Origin: Nonomuraea sp. NBC_00507
GTDB lineage: Bacteria; Actinomycetota; Actinomycetes; Streptosporangiales; Streptosporangiaceae
Reading direction: 5' to 3'
DNA length: 64,000 nt
NCBI RefSeq assembly: GCF_036013525.1
Contig: NZ_CP107853.1
Span: 6,262,001 to 6,326,000 of the forward strand
Part shown: in pieces, positions 16,664 to 26,358 of the stretch
How positions within the stretch are numbered: the first letter of the stretch is position 1
Layout: each line of letters opens with the position of its first letter
Notes under the pieces: model-generated
Database searches by the model: none
The model's input: the letters and a program-made list of their open reading frames with translations, nothing else
What the model was told of the DNA's origin: nothing
Program-made: the position numbers and the translations under genes

Positions 16664-18217
16664 TCAGCGATGACCGGCGGACAGGTCCAGGCCGCGCGGC
16701 GTCAGCAACCACACCAGCACCGCGCCGGCCAGCATCAACGCCGCGCCCGCCCCGCTGGTCAGCGCGAGTGAGTGGGTGAAGGCCGCCGTCGCCTGCTCGG
16801 CCAGCCGCGCGCCCTCCGCGCTGAGCTGGAAGCCTTCCGCGCCCAGCCGGGCACCTTCCGCGCCCAGTTCCCTGGCCACGTCGATCGCGCCGCCCAGGGA
16901 CTCCCGCGCGACCCCGGCCGCCGGCCCGTCGTAGTCCAGCCCGCCGCGGTAGACGGCCGCCGCCACGCTGCCGAGCACGGCCACGCCGAGCGCCCCGCCG
17001 AGGTCGTAACTGGTCTCCTCGATGGCCGCCGCGCTGCCCGACTTCGCCGCGGGTGTACCCGACATGATCACCGCGGAGGCGATCGCCAGAGCGCCGTTCC
17101 CGATGCCGATCAGCGTCAGCGCGCCCGCCACCGGCCAGTAGTCCAGCGGCGCCGGCGCCAGGAAGAGCAGCAGGAACCCCGCCGCCGTCACCGCCAGGCC
17201 GCCCGCCAGCACCGTACGGGCGCCGATCCTGGCCGCCAGCGACGGAGCCAGCGGCGAGGCCACGAGCGCGGCCAGCGCCGCCGGCAGCAGCCGCACGCCC
17301 GTCTCCAGCGGCGAGTAGCCCCGCACCAGCTGCATCCACTGCGCGAGCAGCAACAACACCGCGCCCATCGCGATCGCGGTGGTCAGCGCCGTCGTCACCC
17401 CGGCGGAGAAGGGGCCGCTGCGGAACAGCCGGAGCTCCAGGAGCGGATCCGGCCGGCGCAGGCAGCGCAGCACGAACCAGCCCAGTGTCACCGCCGCGAC
17501 TACGGTCGCCAGCAGGGCGCCGGCCGAGGCGGGGCCGTACTTGCCGAAGCTTTTGACGGCGTACACCAGCGTCACCATGCCGGCCATCGACAACACCGTG
17601 GCGAGCGCGTCCCAGCGGCCGGGGCTGGGGTTCCTGGACTCGGGCAGCAGCACCAGCCCCGCGCCGATCGCCGCCGCCATGACCGGCACGTTCACCAGGA
17701 ACGCCGCATGCCACGTGAAACGCTCCAGCAGCAGCCCGGCCAGGATCGGTCCCAACGCGGCGCCCACCGCGGCCATCGCCGACCATATGCCCAGCGCCTT
17801 GGCCCGCTCGCCGGGGTCGGGGAACAAGTTACGGATCATGGACAGCGTGGACGGCATGATCATGGCGCCGCCGACGCCGAGCAGCGCCCGCACCGCGATC
17901 ACCTCCGCCGGGGCGTCCGCCGCGAGCACCGCCAGCGAGGCCAGCCCGAACACCGCGAACCCGGTCAGCAACATCCGCTTGCGACCCCACCGATCGCCCA
18001 GCGCGCTCACCGTGACCAGCAGCCCCGCCAGCACGAGCCCGTACGCGTCCACGATCCACAACAGCTCGATGGAACTGGGCCGCAGGTCCTCGGAGATGGC
18101 CGGAAGCGCGACGTTGAGCACGGTCATGTCCATGACCACGAGCAGCACGGCGGCCGACAACACGGCCAGGCCGGCCCACCGCCGCTTCGCCGAGACCGGC
18201 GACGTGGTGATCGTCAT
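16664..18217 (-). CDS. MFS multidrug efflux transporter, DHA2/EmrB-QacA family
   Basis: The protein is 517 aa with about 14 hydrophobic segments, as in the DHA2 drug:H+ antiporter family. Motif D1-like DMTVLNVALPAI is in helix 1, motif A GDRWGRKRM in the loop between helices 2 and 3, and motif C-like GPILAGLL in helix 5. The loop before the last helix carries a repeated ELGAEGARLGAEGF heptad-like stretch. The ATG overlaps the TetR stop (ATGA), so it is an autoregulated TetR-pump operon. The exported compound is unknown. Confidence 0.9.
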   Translation of the reverse strand: MTITTSPVSAKRRWAGLAVLSAAVLLVVMDMTVLNVALPAISEDLRPSSIELLWIVDAYGLVLAGLLVTVSALGDRWGRKRMLLTGFAVFGLASLAVLAADAPAEVIAVRALLGVGGAMIMPSTLSMIRNLFPDPGERAKALGIWSAMAAVGAALGPILAGLLLERFTWHAAFLVNVPVMAAAIGAGLVLLPESRNPSPGRWDALATVLSMAGMVTLVYAVKSFGKYGPASAGALLATVVAAVTLGWFVLRCLRRPDPLLELRLFRSGPFSAGVTTALTTAIAMGAVLLLLAQWMQLVRGYSPLETGVRLLPAALAALVASPLAPSLAARIGARTVLAGGLAVTAAGFLLLFLAPAPLDYWPVAGALTLIGIGNGALAIASAVIMSGTPAAKSGSAAAIEETSYDLGGALGVAVLGSVAAAVYRGGLDYDGPAAGVARESLGGAIDVARELGAEGARLGAEGFQLSAEGARLAEQATAAFTHSLALTSGAGAALMLAGAVLVWLLTPRGLDLSAGHR

Positions 18218-18780
18218 GCTGGCCTCCGGGGCGCGGCGCCGTGCAGGAACATCTCGAGGAGCAGCCGGGGGGCGTCCCGGCGGGCGATGTCGCCGCGGCG
18301 CAGGCCGTCTCGCACGGCCACGAGCAGGCCGTAGACGGCGTCGCTGATCCAGCGGACGGGCAGTTGGGCGCTCAGCAGGCCCGCGCGCTGGGCGGCGGTG
18401 TAGAACGCGATCTCGCGTTCCTCCAGCTCCTCGACGCGGCGCGACAACTCGGGGTGGACGGCCAGTGCGTAGTCGGTGAGGCCGAAGCCGTATTCGTCGG
18501 CGACCTCGATCAGGCCGGTGAGCAGCGCGTTCAGCGCCTTCTCCAGCCTCGCCGCGTCCCCTGAGGCGCTCGCGGCGTCGAGGCCGGCGGCCAGCTGCAC
18601 GCGCTCCCACTCGTCGTGGCCGCGGCGGGCCAGGGCCAGCATCAGCTCGTCGCGGCTGCTGAACTGCCGGTGCAGCGTGGCCCTGCTGATCCCGACCGCG
18701 TCGGCGAGCTGCGCCATGGAGGCGGACGGGTCCCTGTTGAGGTGCTGGATCGCCGCCCTCATGATCTGCTCTCGGCTCAT
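18214..18780 (-). CDS. TetR-family repressor of the efflux pump
   Basis: The protein is 188 aa from ATG 18780. An N-terminal helix-turn-helix reads MAQLADAVGISRATLHRQF and is followed by an all-helical effector domain. The first gene of the pump operon, it overlaps the transporter start by 4 bp. A long palindrome at 18799-18832 lies 19 bp upstream of this start, so longer in-frame versions running through it are unlikely. It probably represses its own operon and releases on binding a pump substrate. Confidence 0.88.
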   Translation of the reverse strand: MSREQIMRAAIQHLNRDPSASMAQLADAVGISRATLHRQFSSRDELMLALARRGHDEWERVQLAAGLDAASASGDAARLEKALNALLTGLIEVADEYGFGLTDYALAVHPELSRRVEELEEREIAFYTAAQRAGLLSAQLPVRWISDAVYGLLVAVRDGLRRGDIARRDAPRLLLEMFLHGAAPRRPA

Positions 18781-18798
18781 CGCCACCTTGACACCGCC

Positions 18799-18832
18799 GT
18801 ATCGTTTGAGACGAATCTGTCTCATATGATAC
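18799..18832. promoter_or_regulatory. Long palindromic TetR operator
   Basis: The 34-bp dyad has outer arms GTATC (18799-18803) and GATAC (18828-18832), and inner arms TGAGAC (18807-18812) and GTCTCA (18819-18824). All arms match perfectly, with a 6-bp central spacer. It lies between two divergent TetR genes and covers TATGAT (plus strand, 18825-18830) and TATCAT (minus strand). Occupancy would block both promoters. Confidence 0.65.
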
Positions 18833-18906
18833 ATGGATGCCTCGTAGCGGGGAGGGCAGGAAAGCGCCACGCTTCCTGGCATGGCGATGAAGCCGCAGGT
18901 GGGGTT

Positions 18907-19464
18907 ATGGTTCGTGCTGTGGTGACGGGTGACGCGCGCACGCGCATCCTGGACGCGGCAGAGGAGCTGTTCGCGGGCTCCGGTTACGAGGCCACTCCGA
19001 CTGCGGTCATCGCCAGCCTCGCGAAAGTGCCCAAAGGGCTGATCTCCGACTACTTCCCGCGCAAGATCGACGTACTGGTCGCTCTCGTCAATGAGCGTAC
19101 GCACATCGAGGAGGGTCGCGACGTCGACGCGGTCCCCGGCGACCCGGCGGGCACGCTGGCCAGGCTCGCACGGGGGCTGCCGCTGCGGGCCTCACCGGCG
19201 ATGCGGCGCATCCTGTTCCGTGAGGCCGACACGCACGGCTCGGTCAAGGAACGGCTCAGCCGTCTCAACGGGGAGCTGATCAGGCGGGCCAGGTTCGCGC
19301 TGGAGTTGGCGCTGCCCGGGGCGCGGGGGGACGCGGCCAGGCTGGAGGTGGCGGCGGCCACGTTCGCCGCCATCCTGCTCTACCAGGAGAACCTCTGGCA
19401 GCTAACGGGCCACCAGATCGACCCCGAGGCCGTCGCGGAACTCATCGCCCACTCGCTCGTCTAG
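18907..19464 (+). CDS. TetR/AcrR-family regulator
   Basis: The protein is 185 aa from ATG 18907, with AGGTGGGG just upstream. The helix-turn-helix region reads TPTAVIASLAKVPKGLISDYF, beginning after ILDAAEELFAGSGY. A C-terminal helical domain follows. It is divergent from the pump repressor and shares the 34-bp operator. Its 3' end overlaps the convergent acyltransferase by 63 bp, so the last 21 codons are coding on both strands. Its target is unknown. Confidence 0.85.
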   Translation: MVRAVVTGDARTRILDAAEELFAGSGYEATPTAVIASLAKVPKGLISDYFPRKIDVLVALVNERTHIEEGRDVDAVPGDPAGTLARLARGLPLRASPAMRRILFREADTHGSVKERLSRLNGELIRRARFALELALPGARGDAARLEVAAATFAAILLYQENLWQLTGHQIDPEAVAELIAHSLV

Positions 19465-21042
19465 CAGCTCATCCAGCGCCGTACGCAGGTGCCGGAGCAG
19501 GCCCCACACGTCGTCGACGCGCTCGGGGCAGGCGACGATGCCGAAGTCGAGCATGCCGTCGTAGGAGAAGCAGGTGATGTTCAGGCCGCCGCTCATGTCG
19601 GTCAGGACGGACAGCGGGTAGTACGACAGCACCCTCCCGCCGCACAGGTACAGCGGGAACTGCGGTCCTGGCACGTTGCTGATGATCAGATTGATCGGCG
19701 GGAACGCCATGCCGGCCAGCCGGAAGATCGCCGGCGTGGCCAGGCTCGTGACCGGAGCGGGCAGCACCGAGCACAGCTCGCTCAGCCAGGTCGCGGGCGC
19801 GAGCGCGAAACGCCGCTTGGCCCGGCCCATGGTCGCGCCGACCGCCTGCAGGCGCTCGTGCGGGTCGGAGACATTGGTGGGCATGGGGGCGATCATGGCG
19901 GAGATCTGGTTGCCGACCAGGTCCTTGGCGTCGGCCGTACGGACCGCGACCGGGACGGCGACGATCAGCGGCGCCTCCGGCAACGCGTCGCGCTCGTGCA
20001 GCCACGAGCGGAGCGCCGACGTGCACAGGGTCATGACGACGTCGTTGACGCTCATGCTGTTGGAGGTGGCCACCTTCTTGACGTCCTTGAGCGACAGCGA
20101 GCCGAAGGACAGGTGGCGGCGGGCGCTGATGGGCCCGTTGAAGGGGGTGCGGGGAACGGCGAGGCTCGGCAGCTCGGGGCGGTTGGGCCGGTCGCGGGCG
20201 ACCACTCGTGCGGCCTTGGCGATCAGCTTCGCGCCCGGCACGGTGGCTGCCAGCGGGATGGCGTCCAGGTCTCCGGCCGCTCTGACGACCGATCGCACGG
20301 CGCGGACGGGGTGGGTGGCGGTGCGCAGGGCGGCGCCGGCCAGCATGTCGATCAGCCCGGGCGCCTTCTGCCCGTGCCCATCGGCCGGCACCAGCCGGTC
20401 GCCGGCGGGGACGCCGCCGCATGACCCGCCGGCCCGGCCGTTGGCGTGGCCGTTGCCCGAGGCGTGATCGCGCTGGCCGGCGGCGGGGAGGGCGGCGCTG
20501 GGCGCGTGGCTGCCGTTCGCGCTGACCGGCTGGACCGTCGTGGGGAGCTTGCGGCGGGTGAGGTGGCCGTCCGGGGTGAGGTCGAGCAGGGTGGCCAGGG
20601 TCTCCGCGCCCGAGATGCCGTCGATGGCGGCGTGGTGCACCTTCGTGTAGATGGCCACCCGCCCGTCGGGCAACCCATTGATCAGATGCATCTCCCACAG
20701 CGGATGCGCCCGGTCGAGCCTGCGGGCGTGGATCTCCGCCACGGCGTCGGCCAGCTGCCAGTCGTTCCCCGGCTCGGGCAACGTCAGCTCGAACAGGTGG
20801 TTGCCGATGTCGAAGCCGGGATCGGGTGCCCAGTAGGGATGGTCCAGTCCCAACGGCACCTCGGCCAGCCGCAGGCTGAGCGCGGGGGACAAGTGGATCC
20901 GGTCGAGCAGCAACTCCGCGAGCGCGTCCCGGTTGAGCGACCCGTTCGCCGAGTCGAGTATCGCCAGCCCGGCCACGTGCGCGGCGGTGGTCGCCGTCTC
21001 GACATTGAGGAACTGAGCGTCGAGTGCGGTCAGCTGGCGCAT
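19402..21042 (-). CDS. Wax ester synthase/diacylglycerol acyltransferase (WS/DGAT)
   Basis: The protein is 546 aa from ATG 21042 with AAGGAG 6 nt upstream. The catalytic motif HHAAIDG is at 136-142, and the conserved PLW (about 114-116), SVNDVVM and NVPGP segments are present. A low-complexity Gly/His/Asn/Pro linker of about 70 aa follows the first half. The N-terminus has no signal peptide. WS/DGAT enzymes make wax esters or triacylglycerol from acyl-CoA for storage lipid. The 3' end overlaps a TetR gene on the other strand by 63 bp. Confidence 0.93.
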   Translation of the reverse strand: MRQLTALDAQFLNVETATTAAHVAGLAILDSANGSLNRDALAELLLDRIHLSPALSLRLAEVPLGLDHPYWAPDPGFDIGNHLFELTLPEPGNDWQLADAVAEIHARRLDRAHPLWEMHLINGLPDGRVAIYTKVHHAAIDGISGAETLATLLDLTPDGHLTRRKLPTTVQPVSANGSHAPSAALPAAGQRDHASGNGHANGRAGGSCGGVPAGDRLVPADGHGQKAPGLIDMLAGAALRTATHPVRAVRSVVRAAGDLDAIPLAATVPGAKLIAKAARVVARDRPNRPELPSLAVPRTPFNGPISARRHLSFGSLSLKDVKKVATSNSMSVNDVVMTLCTSALRSWLHERDALPEAPLIVAVPVAVRTADAKDLVGNQISAMIAPMPTNVSDPHERLQAVGATMGRAKRRFALAPATWLSELCSVLPAPVTSLATPAIFRLAGMAFPPINLIISNVPGPQFPLYLCGGRVLSYYPLSVLTDMSGGLNITCFSYDGMLDFGIVACPERVDDVWGLLRHLRTALDELLDERVGDEFRDGLGVDLVAR

Positions 21043-21184
21043 CTGCTCTCCTTTTTCCGGCGTGTGTGCAGCATCACATGAGGGCATTTCCGAAAGGTTT
21101 CCGCGAGAGTCTTTCAGATGAATTCAGGTGCGCCGGACCGTGGTAAAGGAAATCGCCAGCTCAGCCGGGATCGGTGACAATTAC

Positions 21185-22231
21185 CTATCCGAGGACAACG
21201 TGAATGGGGTGTTGCACGACGGCGTCGAAGTGATAGCCGAAGGGATGCCGGGGCGTGACCATGGGCTGCGTGGCGCCTGTCTCGTCGGTCGCCCTGGCCA
21301 TGAGCACATACCGCCCCGTGTGGCGGGGAGCCCACGCGATGTGCCAGGGCAGCCAGGCTCCGACCAGGTGATGCCCGTGGTGCTCGGCCGCGCGCCAGCT
21401 GAACCCGCCGTCGAAGCTCACCTCGGCCCGCACGATCCTGCCCCGCCCCGACCAGGACCGGCCGTGCAGGATGTGCGGCCCGGTGATGGGCAGGACGGCA
21501 TTCCAGGCGAGCTCGAAAGCGCTCTTCACAGGCTGCGTGGTGACATCCGCGTAAAAGACCGTGTTCCACGGAGTGAAGAGCTTGGCCGTGGAAACTTCGA
21601 TGTCGCCCAACCATTTGATGGACGCTATTCCCACCCATCCCGGCACCACCAATCGCACCGGAAATCCGTGATCGGGAGGCAGCGGCTCGCCGTTCATCTC
21701 GTAGGCCACCAGCACGTCGTCCATGGCCTTGTCGATCGGCAGCGGCCTGCGTACGTGACCGTAGTCCTCGAACGGCGCGTCCAGCCCCGAGGGCAACACG
21801 TCCACGGCCTCGGGACGCACGCCGACCTGCTTGAGCAGGTATTTCAACGGCACCCCGCGCCACCGTGCGACTCCGATCGCCCCCAGGCCCCACTGCGTCC
21901 CCGGGGCGGGGTCGTGCTGTTGCGTGCCGTAGAAGCGCCGCCCGTTGCCCGCGCACTCGATCGCCAGGTCGTAGGTCCGGGACGGCATGGCCCGGAGTTC
22001 GTCGTAGCCGAACTCGCGCGGACTTCGGATGCCCGCGCCGTGCAGTCGCAGCCGCCAGGTCGTGACGTCGATGAGCGGCGTGGAGGTGTGGTTGCGCACG
22101 AAGAACCGGTCGGTCGGCGTGTGGTATCCCTGCCCCGACATGGCCTCCCACCGCATCTCGGCACTCGCGCCGTGCACCCGGAACAGGTGGTCGGGCAGCG
22201 GCTTCACGATCGTCGCAGTGGCTTGCTCCAT
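21185..22231 (-). CDS. Sulfite oxidase-family molybdopterin oxidoreductase
   Basis: The protein is 348 aa from ATG 22231 with GAGGTGA 6 nt upstream. The molybdopterin-binding domain contains the cofactor cysteine in IECAGNGRR (Cys93), WRGVPLKYLL and WVGIASIKW. A C-terminal Mo-co dimerisation domain follows, with VRAEVSFDGGFSW. No signal peptide or haem domain is present, so it would be a cytoplasmic, haem-free member. Known relatives oxidise sulfite or act as oxidoreductases on S/N-oxides. The partner is not encoded nearby. Confidence 0.88.
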   Translation of the reverse strand: MEQATATIVKPLPDHLFRVHGASAEMRWEAMSGQGYHTPTDRFFVRNHTSTPLIDVTTWRLRLHGAGIRSPREFGYDELRAMPSRTYDLAIECAGNGRRFYGTQQHDPAPGTQWGLGAIGVARWRGVPLKYLLKQVGVRPEAVDVLPSGLDAPFEDYGHVRRPLPIDKAMDDVLVAYEMNGEPLPPDHGFPVRLVVPGWVGIASIKWLGDIEVSTAKLFTPWNTVFYADVTTQPVKSAFELAWNAVLPITGPHILHGRSWSGRGRIVRAEVSFDGGFSWRAAEHHGHHLVGAWLPWHIAWAPRHTGRYVLMARATDETGATQPMVTPRHPFGYHFDAVVQHPIHVVLG

Positions 22232-22393
22232 CGATCTCACCTCGCAACAGCTATTCCCTACCTGGAAACCATTTAATCTCCTCTCGCTTGGCTTCGGCAT
22301 CCCTCTTTGCCGACCCCGGACCCCCGCCCATCGCATGAGGAACGTTCCAAGCTCTCCTCGGGCCCTTCTACCCGGGCCCCCACCTGCAGAACC

Positions 22394-22416
22394 GGCCGGC
22401 GCCAGGCTTGCCGGCC
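22394..22416. terminator. GC-rich hairpin downstream of polX
   Basis: GGCCGGC (22394-22400) pairs with GCCGGCC (22410-22416) over a 9-nt loop. It lies in the 288-bp gap between the polX 3' end and the sulfite-oxidase start. This is the only strong structure seen in that gap. Confidence 0.45.
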
Positions 22417-22519
22417 CTCAGGGAACCGGGTCCGCGTCAAACAGGTCCAGCGGCTGACGGCACGATGAAGGCGCGGCGTTGAGACGGTCGAGCAACGACA
22501 GGGAGGCCGGGCGGCGTGG

Positions 22520-24199
22520 TCAGCGGCCCAGGAAGGCCTGGAGCCGGTCCAGGGGCCAGGTGTTGATCACGTCGTCCGTCGTCAACCACGCCCGCTGTGC
22601 GATCCCGATCCCGAACCGCTGGTTCGCCAAGTGGGGAATCGCGTGCGAGTCGCTGTCGATCGAGAACTTGACCCCGTGGTGCCTGGCCAGCCGCGCCAGA
22701 TCCGACGGCAGGTCAGAGCGGTCGGGAAAGGAGTCGATCTCCATCGCGGTGCCCGTGCGGGCCGCCGCGCGGAAGACGGCCTCCCAGTCCGCGTCCACCG
22801 CCGCCCGCTTGCCGATCTTCCGCGTCGTCGGATGCCCGATGATGTCCACGTACGGGTTTTCGCAGGCGGCGATGAAACGGCGCGTCATCTCCTCCCGCGA
22901 CATCCCGAAATGGGAGTGCACCGAGGCCACGCACACGTCGAACTCCCGCAGGATCTCCCCGGGCCAGTCCACCGAGCCGTCGGGCGCGATGTTGAGCTCG
23001 GTGCCGTGCAGCAGGCGCATGTCCGGGTATTTCCGCTGGAGCTCGGCCACCCGTCCCCGCTGCTCCAGCGCCTTGTCCAACGTCATCCGCTGCATCGCCA
23101 GGTCCGGCGCGTGGTCGGTGACCGCGTAGTAGGCGTAGCCGCGGGCGTGCCCGGCCGCCACCATGTCCTCCAGCGACGCGATCCCGTCCGTGAGATCGGT
23201 GTGCGTGTGCAGGTCGCCCTTGAGGTCGGGCAGCTCCACGAGCACGGGCAGCTCGCCCCGCAGCGCCGCCTTGACCTCGCCGCCGTCCTCCCGCATCGGC
23301 GGCGGCACGAACCGCATGCCGAGCGCGGCGTAGATGTCCTCCTCGGACTCGGCGGCGATCACCCGCTCGCCCTCGAACAATCCGTATTCCGAGAGCTTCC
23401 AGCCCTTCTTCACCGCCATCTCCCTGATGGCGACGTTGTGCTCCTTGGAGCCAGTGAAATATTGCATGGCCGCGCCCCACGACTCGGCCGGGACCACGCG
23501 CAGGTCCACCTGGATGCCGGACGTGGTGCGGATCGAGGTCTTCTTGTCGCCCGCCGCGATGACGTCGGCGACGTAAGGCTGGGCCCGGAACTCCTCCATG
23601 ATCGACTCCGGTGCGACCGCGAGGATGTCGATGTCGCCGATCGTGTCCTTCATCCGCCGCAGCGATCCCGCGTACGCGATCCGCTCGGCCGGCAGCGAGG
23701 CCATCACCTGCTCGGCCAGCGACATGGCGACGCCGATGTGCACGCGGCGACCGGACTGCTCGAGCTGCTCGATGCCCTTGAGCAGATTGGCCAGGGTCTT
23801 GGGGCCGAGGCCTTTGACGCCGTCGAGGCGGCCAGAGGAGATGGCCTCGCGCAGCGCGTCGGTGGAGTCGACGCCGTAGTCCTCGAACAGCATGATCGCC
23901 GTCTTGGGGCCCAGGGTCGGCACCCGCGTCAGCCTGCGCACGCCGTCGGGGACGCGCGCCCGCAGGTCGTCGAGCTGCCGGAAGCTCCCGCGCTGCAGGA
24001 ACTCCTCCATCTTCTTGGCGATCGCCTCGCCGACGCCGGGGACATTGCGCACGTCGACGACCAAGATGTCCTCAGGGAACCCGGCGATGGCCTTGGCCGC
24101 CTTCTGGTAGCTCCGCACCCGGAAGGCGTCGCCGCCGCAGAGCGCGAACAACTCCGCGTATTCCTGCAGCGCCGACGCCGCCTCCTCATTTGCCCGCAT
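22520..24199 (-). CDS. polX: DNA polymerase X family protein with PHP domain
   Basis: The protein is 559 aa, usual for bacterial PolX. The order is: HhH-containing 8-kDa-like region (NVPGVGEAIA and LGPKT, twice); polymerase palm with GSLRRMKDTIGDIDIL (178-193); thumb; and C-terminal PHP phosphoesterase from about residue 328 with DLHTH, VTDHA, HGTELN, SVHSHFG, GHPTTR and DSDSH. All PHP metal ligands look intact, so 3'-5' exonuclease or AP-endonuclease activity is expected alongside gap filling in base-excision repair. TAGGGT lies 6 nt before the ATG, suggesting a leaderless transcript. Confidence 0.94.
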   Translation of the reverse strand: MRANEEAASALQEYAELFALCGGDAFRVRSYQKAAKAIAGFPEDILVVDVRNVPGVGEAIAKKMEEFLQRGSFRQLDDLRARVPDGVRRLTRVPTLGPKTAIMLFEDYGVDSTDALREAISSGRLDGVKGLGPKTLANLLKGIEQLEQSGRRVHIGVAMSLAEQVMASLPAERIAYAGSLRRMKDTIGDIDILAVAPESIMEEFRAQPYVADVIAAGDKKTSIRTTSGIQVDLRVVPAESWGAAMQYFTGSKEHNVAIREMAVKKGWKLSEYGLFEGERVIAAESEEDIYAALGMRFVPPPMREDGGEVKAALRGELPVLVELPDLKGDLHTHTDLTDGIASLEDMVAAGHARGYAYYAVTDHAPDLAMQRMTLDKALEQRGRVAELQRKYPDMRLLHGTELNIAPDGSVDWPGEILREFDVCVASVHSHFGMSREEMTRRFIAACENPYVDIIGHPTTRKIGKRAAVDADWEAVFRAAARTGTAMEIDSFPDRSDLPSDLARLARHHGVKFSIDSDSHAIPHLANQRFGIGIAQRAWLTTDDVINTWPLDRLQAFLGR

Positions 24200-24238
24200 G
24201 CCCCAACCCTAGGGGCTCGGACCGACAATCCGGGATGG

Positions 24239-25210
24239 TCAGAACCGCACCTCACGCGGCCGGTACGGCTCGCCGAGGAAGGCCAGCTCCGCCTCCGACA
24301 ACGCCACGTCCACGGCCGCCACCGCGTCGTCGACGTGCCGGTCCTTCGTGGCCCCGACGATCGGCGCCGTCACGGCCGGCTGGTGCAGCAGCCAGGCCAG
24401 CGCGACCTGAGCAGCGGGCAGCCCGCGCTCGGCCGCCACCTGCGCCACCCGGTCCAGGATCAGCTTGTCGTTCTCCGGGTCGTACAGGGCGTCGATGCGC
24501 TCGTCCGACCCCGTCCTGGTCGTGGTGGTGGCCGCCGAGCCTGCCCGGGCCAGCACGCCCCGCGCCAGCGGACTCCACGGGATCACACCCACGCCTTGGT
24601 CGAGGCAGAGCGGCAGCATCTCGCGCTCTTCCTCCCGATAAAGCAGGTTGTAGTGATTTTGCATGGCGACGAACCTCGTCCACCCGTTGCGCTCGGCCAC
24701 CTGCTGCGCCTTGGCGAACTGCCAGGCCCACATGCTCGACGCGCCGAGGTAGCGGGCCTTGCCCGCCCTGACCACGTCATGCAGCGCCTCCATGGTCTCC
24801 TCGATGGGCGTCTCGTCGTCCCATCGGTGAATCTGATAAAGGTCCACGTAGTCGGTGCCCAGCCGGTCGAGCGAGGCGTCAATGGCGGCGAGGATGTGCT
24901 TGCGGGACAGGCCGCGGTCGTTGACGCCCCTGCTCATCGGGAAATAGACCTTGGTCGCCAGCACGTAATCCTCGCGCCTGGGGAAGGTTCCGCGCAGCAC
25001 GTTGCCGGTCACGACCTCGCTCTCGCCACGGCTGTAGAAGTCGGCGGTGTCGAAGAACGTCACGCCCGCGTCGGCCGCCCTGCGCACGATCGGCTCGGCC
25101 TGGTCCTGCGGCAGCGCCCACTCCTGCCGGGCCGGATCGCCGTAGCTCATCATGCCCAGGCACACCCGCGAGACCTTCAAACCCGTGTCACCAAGTCGCA
25201 TGTAATCCAT
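24239..25210 (-). CDS. Aldo/keto reductase
   Basis: The protein is 323 aa with FFDTADFYSRGESE, TKVYF, DYVDLYQIHRWDDETP, GASSMWAW and PIVGATKDRHVDDA, the usual AKR active site and cofactor segments (AKR11/13-like). The ATG at 25210 is 7 nt after TAGGGT, which is itself preceded by TTGACC at a short 15-bp spacing. The transcript is probably leaderless. It ends 39 bp before the polX start. Cofactor is probably NADPH. The physiological substrate is unknown. Confidence 0.9.
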   Translation of the reverse strand: MDYMRLGDTGLKVSRVCLGMMSYGDPARQEWALPQDQAEPIVRRAADAGVTFFDTADFYSRGESEVVTGNVLRGTFPRREDYVLATKVYFPMSRGVNDRGLSRKHILAAIDASLDRLGTDYVDLYQIHRWDDETPIEETMEALHDVVRAGKARYLGASSMWAWQFAKAQQVAERNGWTRFVAMQNHYNLLYREEEREMLPLCLDQGVGVIPWSPLARGVLARAGSAATTTTRTGSDERIDALYDPENDKLILDRVAQVAAERGLPAAQVALAWLLHQPAVTAPIVGATKDRHVDDAVAAVDVALSEAELAFLGEPYRPREVRF

Positions 25211-25320
25211 GCCGCTCACCCTAGGCCGCCCACGCACTGGTCAACCGTCGTGCCGCTCCGTGGTCGGGCCTCACCGAAGCCGGTCGGTCGAGGACCGTCC
25301 AAGCAGCGCAGCGGGGACGC

Positions 25321-26358
25321 TCAGAGCGACGATCGAGGAGTGATGATCGTCACGCCTGGGACCGAGCCCATCGAGGCCAGTGCCTTGCCGACGTCGGCGA
25401 GCCCGATCGTGCGGGTGACGAGCTGGTCGGGATGCAGGATCCCGCCCCGGATCATCTCCAGCATCGGCGGGTACGCATGTGCAGCCATGCCATGGCTGCC
25501 CAGCAGCCGCAGCTCGTGGCCGATCACGCGGTCCATCGGCACCGGCGTCGCCCCGCCGGGCAACAGCCCCACCTGGACGTGCCGGCCCCGGCGGCGCAGG
25601 CTCTCGATAGAGGCGGCGCACGTCGCCGGACTGCCCAGCGCGTCGATGGACACGTGCGCCCCGCCCCGGGTCAGCTCCCTGACCTGGGCCGCCGCGTCTC
25701 CTCTCGACCCGTTGACGAAATGCGTGGCGCCCGCCAGCTCAGCCAGGTGCAGCGCGTCGCTGCTGATGTCGACGGCCACCACGCGGGCGCCGGCCGCCGT
25801 CGCGATCATCACCGCGGACAGTCCCACGCCGCCGCAGCCGTGCACCGCCACCCATTCGCCCGGGCGCACCTCGCCCACCTGGGACACGGCGCGGAACGCG
25901 GTGGCGAAGCGGCAGCCCAGCCCGGCCGCCGTGGCGAAGGCCATGTCCTCGGGGATCGCGATCAGGTTGACGTCGGCGTGGTCGACGGCGACGTACTCGG
26001 CGAAGGAGCCCCAGTGGGTGAAACCCGGCTGGGTCTGCCGCTCGCACACCTGCTGGTCGCCGGCGGCGCACGACGCGCACGTGCCGCAGGCGCAGATGAA
26101 CGGCACGGTCACGCGCGCCCCCGCCCGCCACCCGCGCACGTCGGACCCGACGGCCTCGACCACGCCCGCGAACTCGTGCCCCGGCACGTGCGGCAGGGCC
26201 TTGATATCGGGATCGTGCCCCTGCCAGCCGTGCCAGTCGGAGCGGCACAGTCCCGTCGCCTCGACCCTGATCACCGCTCCGTGCGCGGCCGGGGCTGGGT
26301 CGGGCAGCTCACGTACATCTAGCTCGCCCCCGAAGATGTCAAACGCAACCGCTCGCAT
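25321..26358 (-). CDS. Zinc-dependent alcohol dehydrogenase
   Basis: The protein is 345 aa, medium-chain dehydrogenase. The catalytic zinc ligands are C38 and H61/E62 (GHEFAG). A structural zinc loop carries C91, C94, C97 and C105. The Rossmann motif is [17 protein letters not shown] lies 6 nt before the ATG, again suggesting a leaderless mRNA. Upstream is the tail of a lost regulator gene and an iscB remnant. The substrate is probably an alcohol or aldehyde. Specificity is not readable. Confidence 0.92.
   Translation of the reverse strand: MRAVAFDIFGGELDVRELPDPAPAAHGAVIRVEATGLCRSDWHGWQGHDPDIKALPHVPGHEFAGVVEAVGSDVRGWRAGARVTVPFICACGTCASCAAGDQQVCERQTQPGFTHWGSFAEYVAVDHADVNLIAIPEDMAFATAAGLGCRFATAFRAVSQVGEVRPGEWVAVHGCGGVGLSAVMIATAAGARVVAVDISSDALHLAELAGATHFVNGSRGDAAAQVRELTRGGAHVSIDALGSPATCAASIESLRRRGRHVQVGLLPGGATPVPMDRVIGHELRLLGSHGMAAHAYPPMLEMIRGGILHPDQLVTRTIGLADVGKALASMGSVPGVTIITPRSSL

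Noticed and set aside
15618..21042. Efflux pump, reductase and WS/DGAT as parts of the terpene cluster
   Set aside because: A bidirectional terminator at 15584-15608 and separate regulators divide them from the terpene genes. The link would be guesswork.
21185..22231. Exported YedY-type protein
   Set aside because: The N-terminus from the well-supported ATG has no twin-arginine or Sec signal, so a periplasmic YedY role is not supported.
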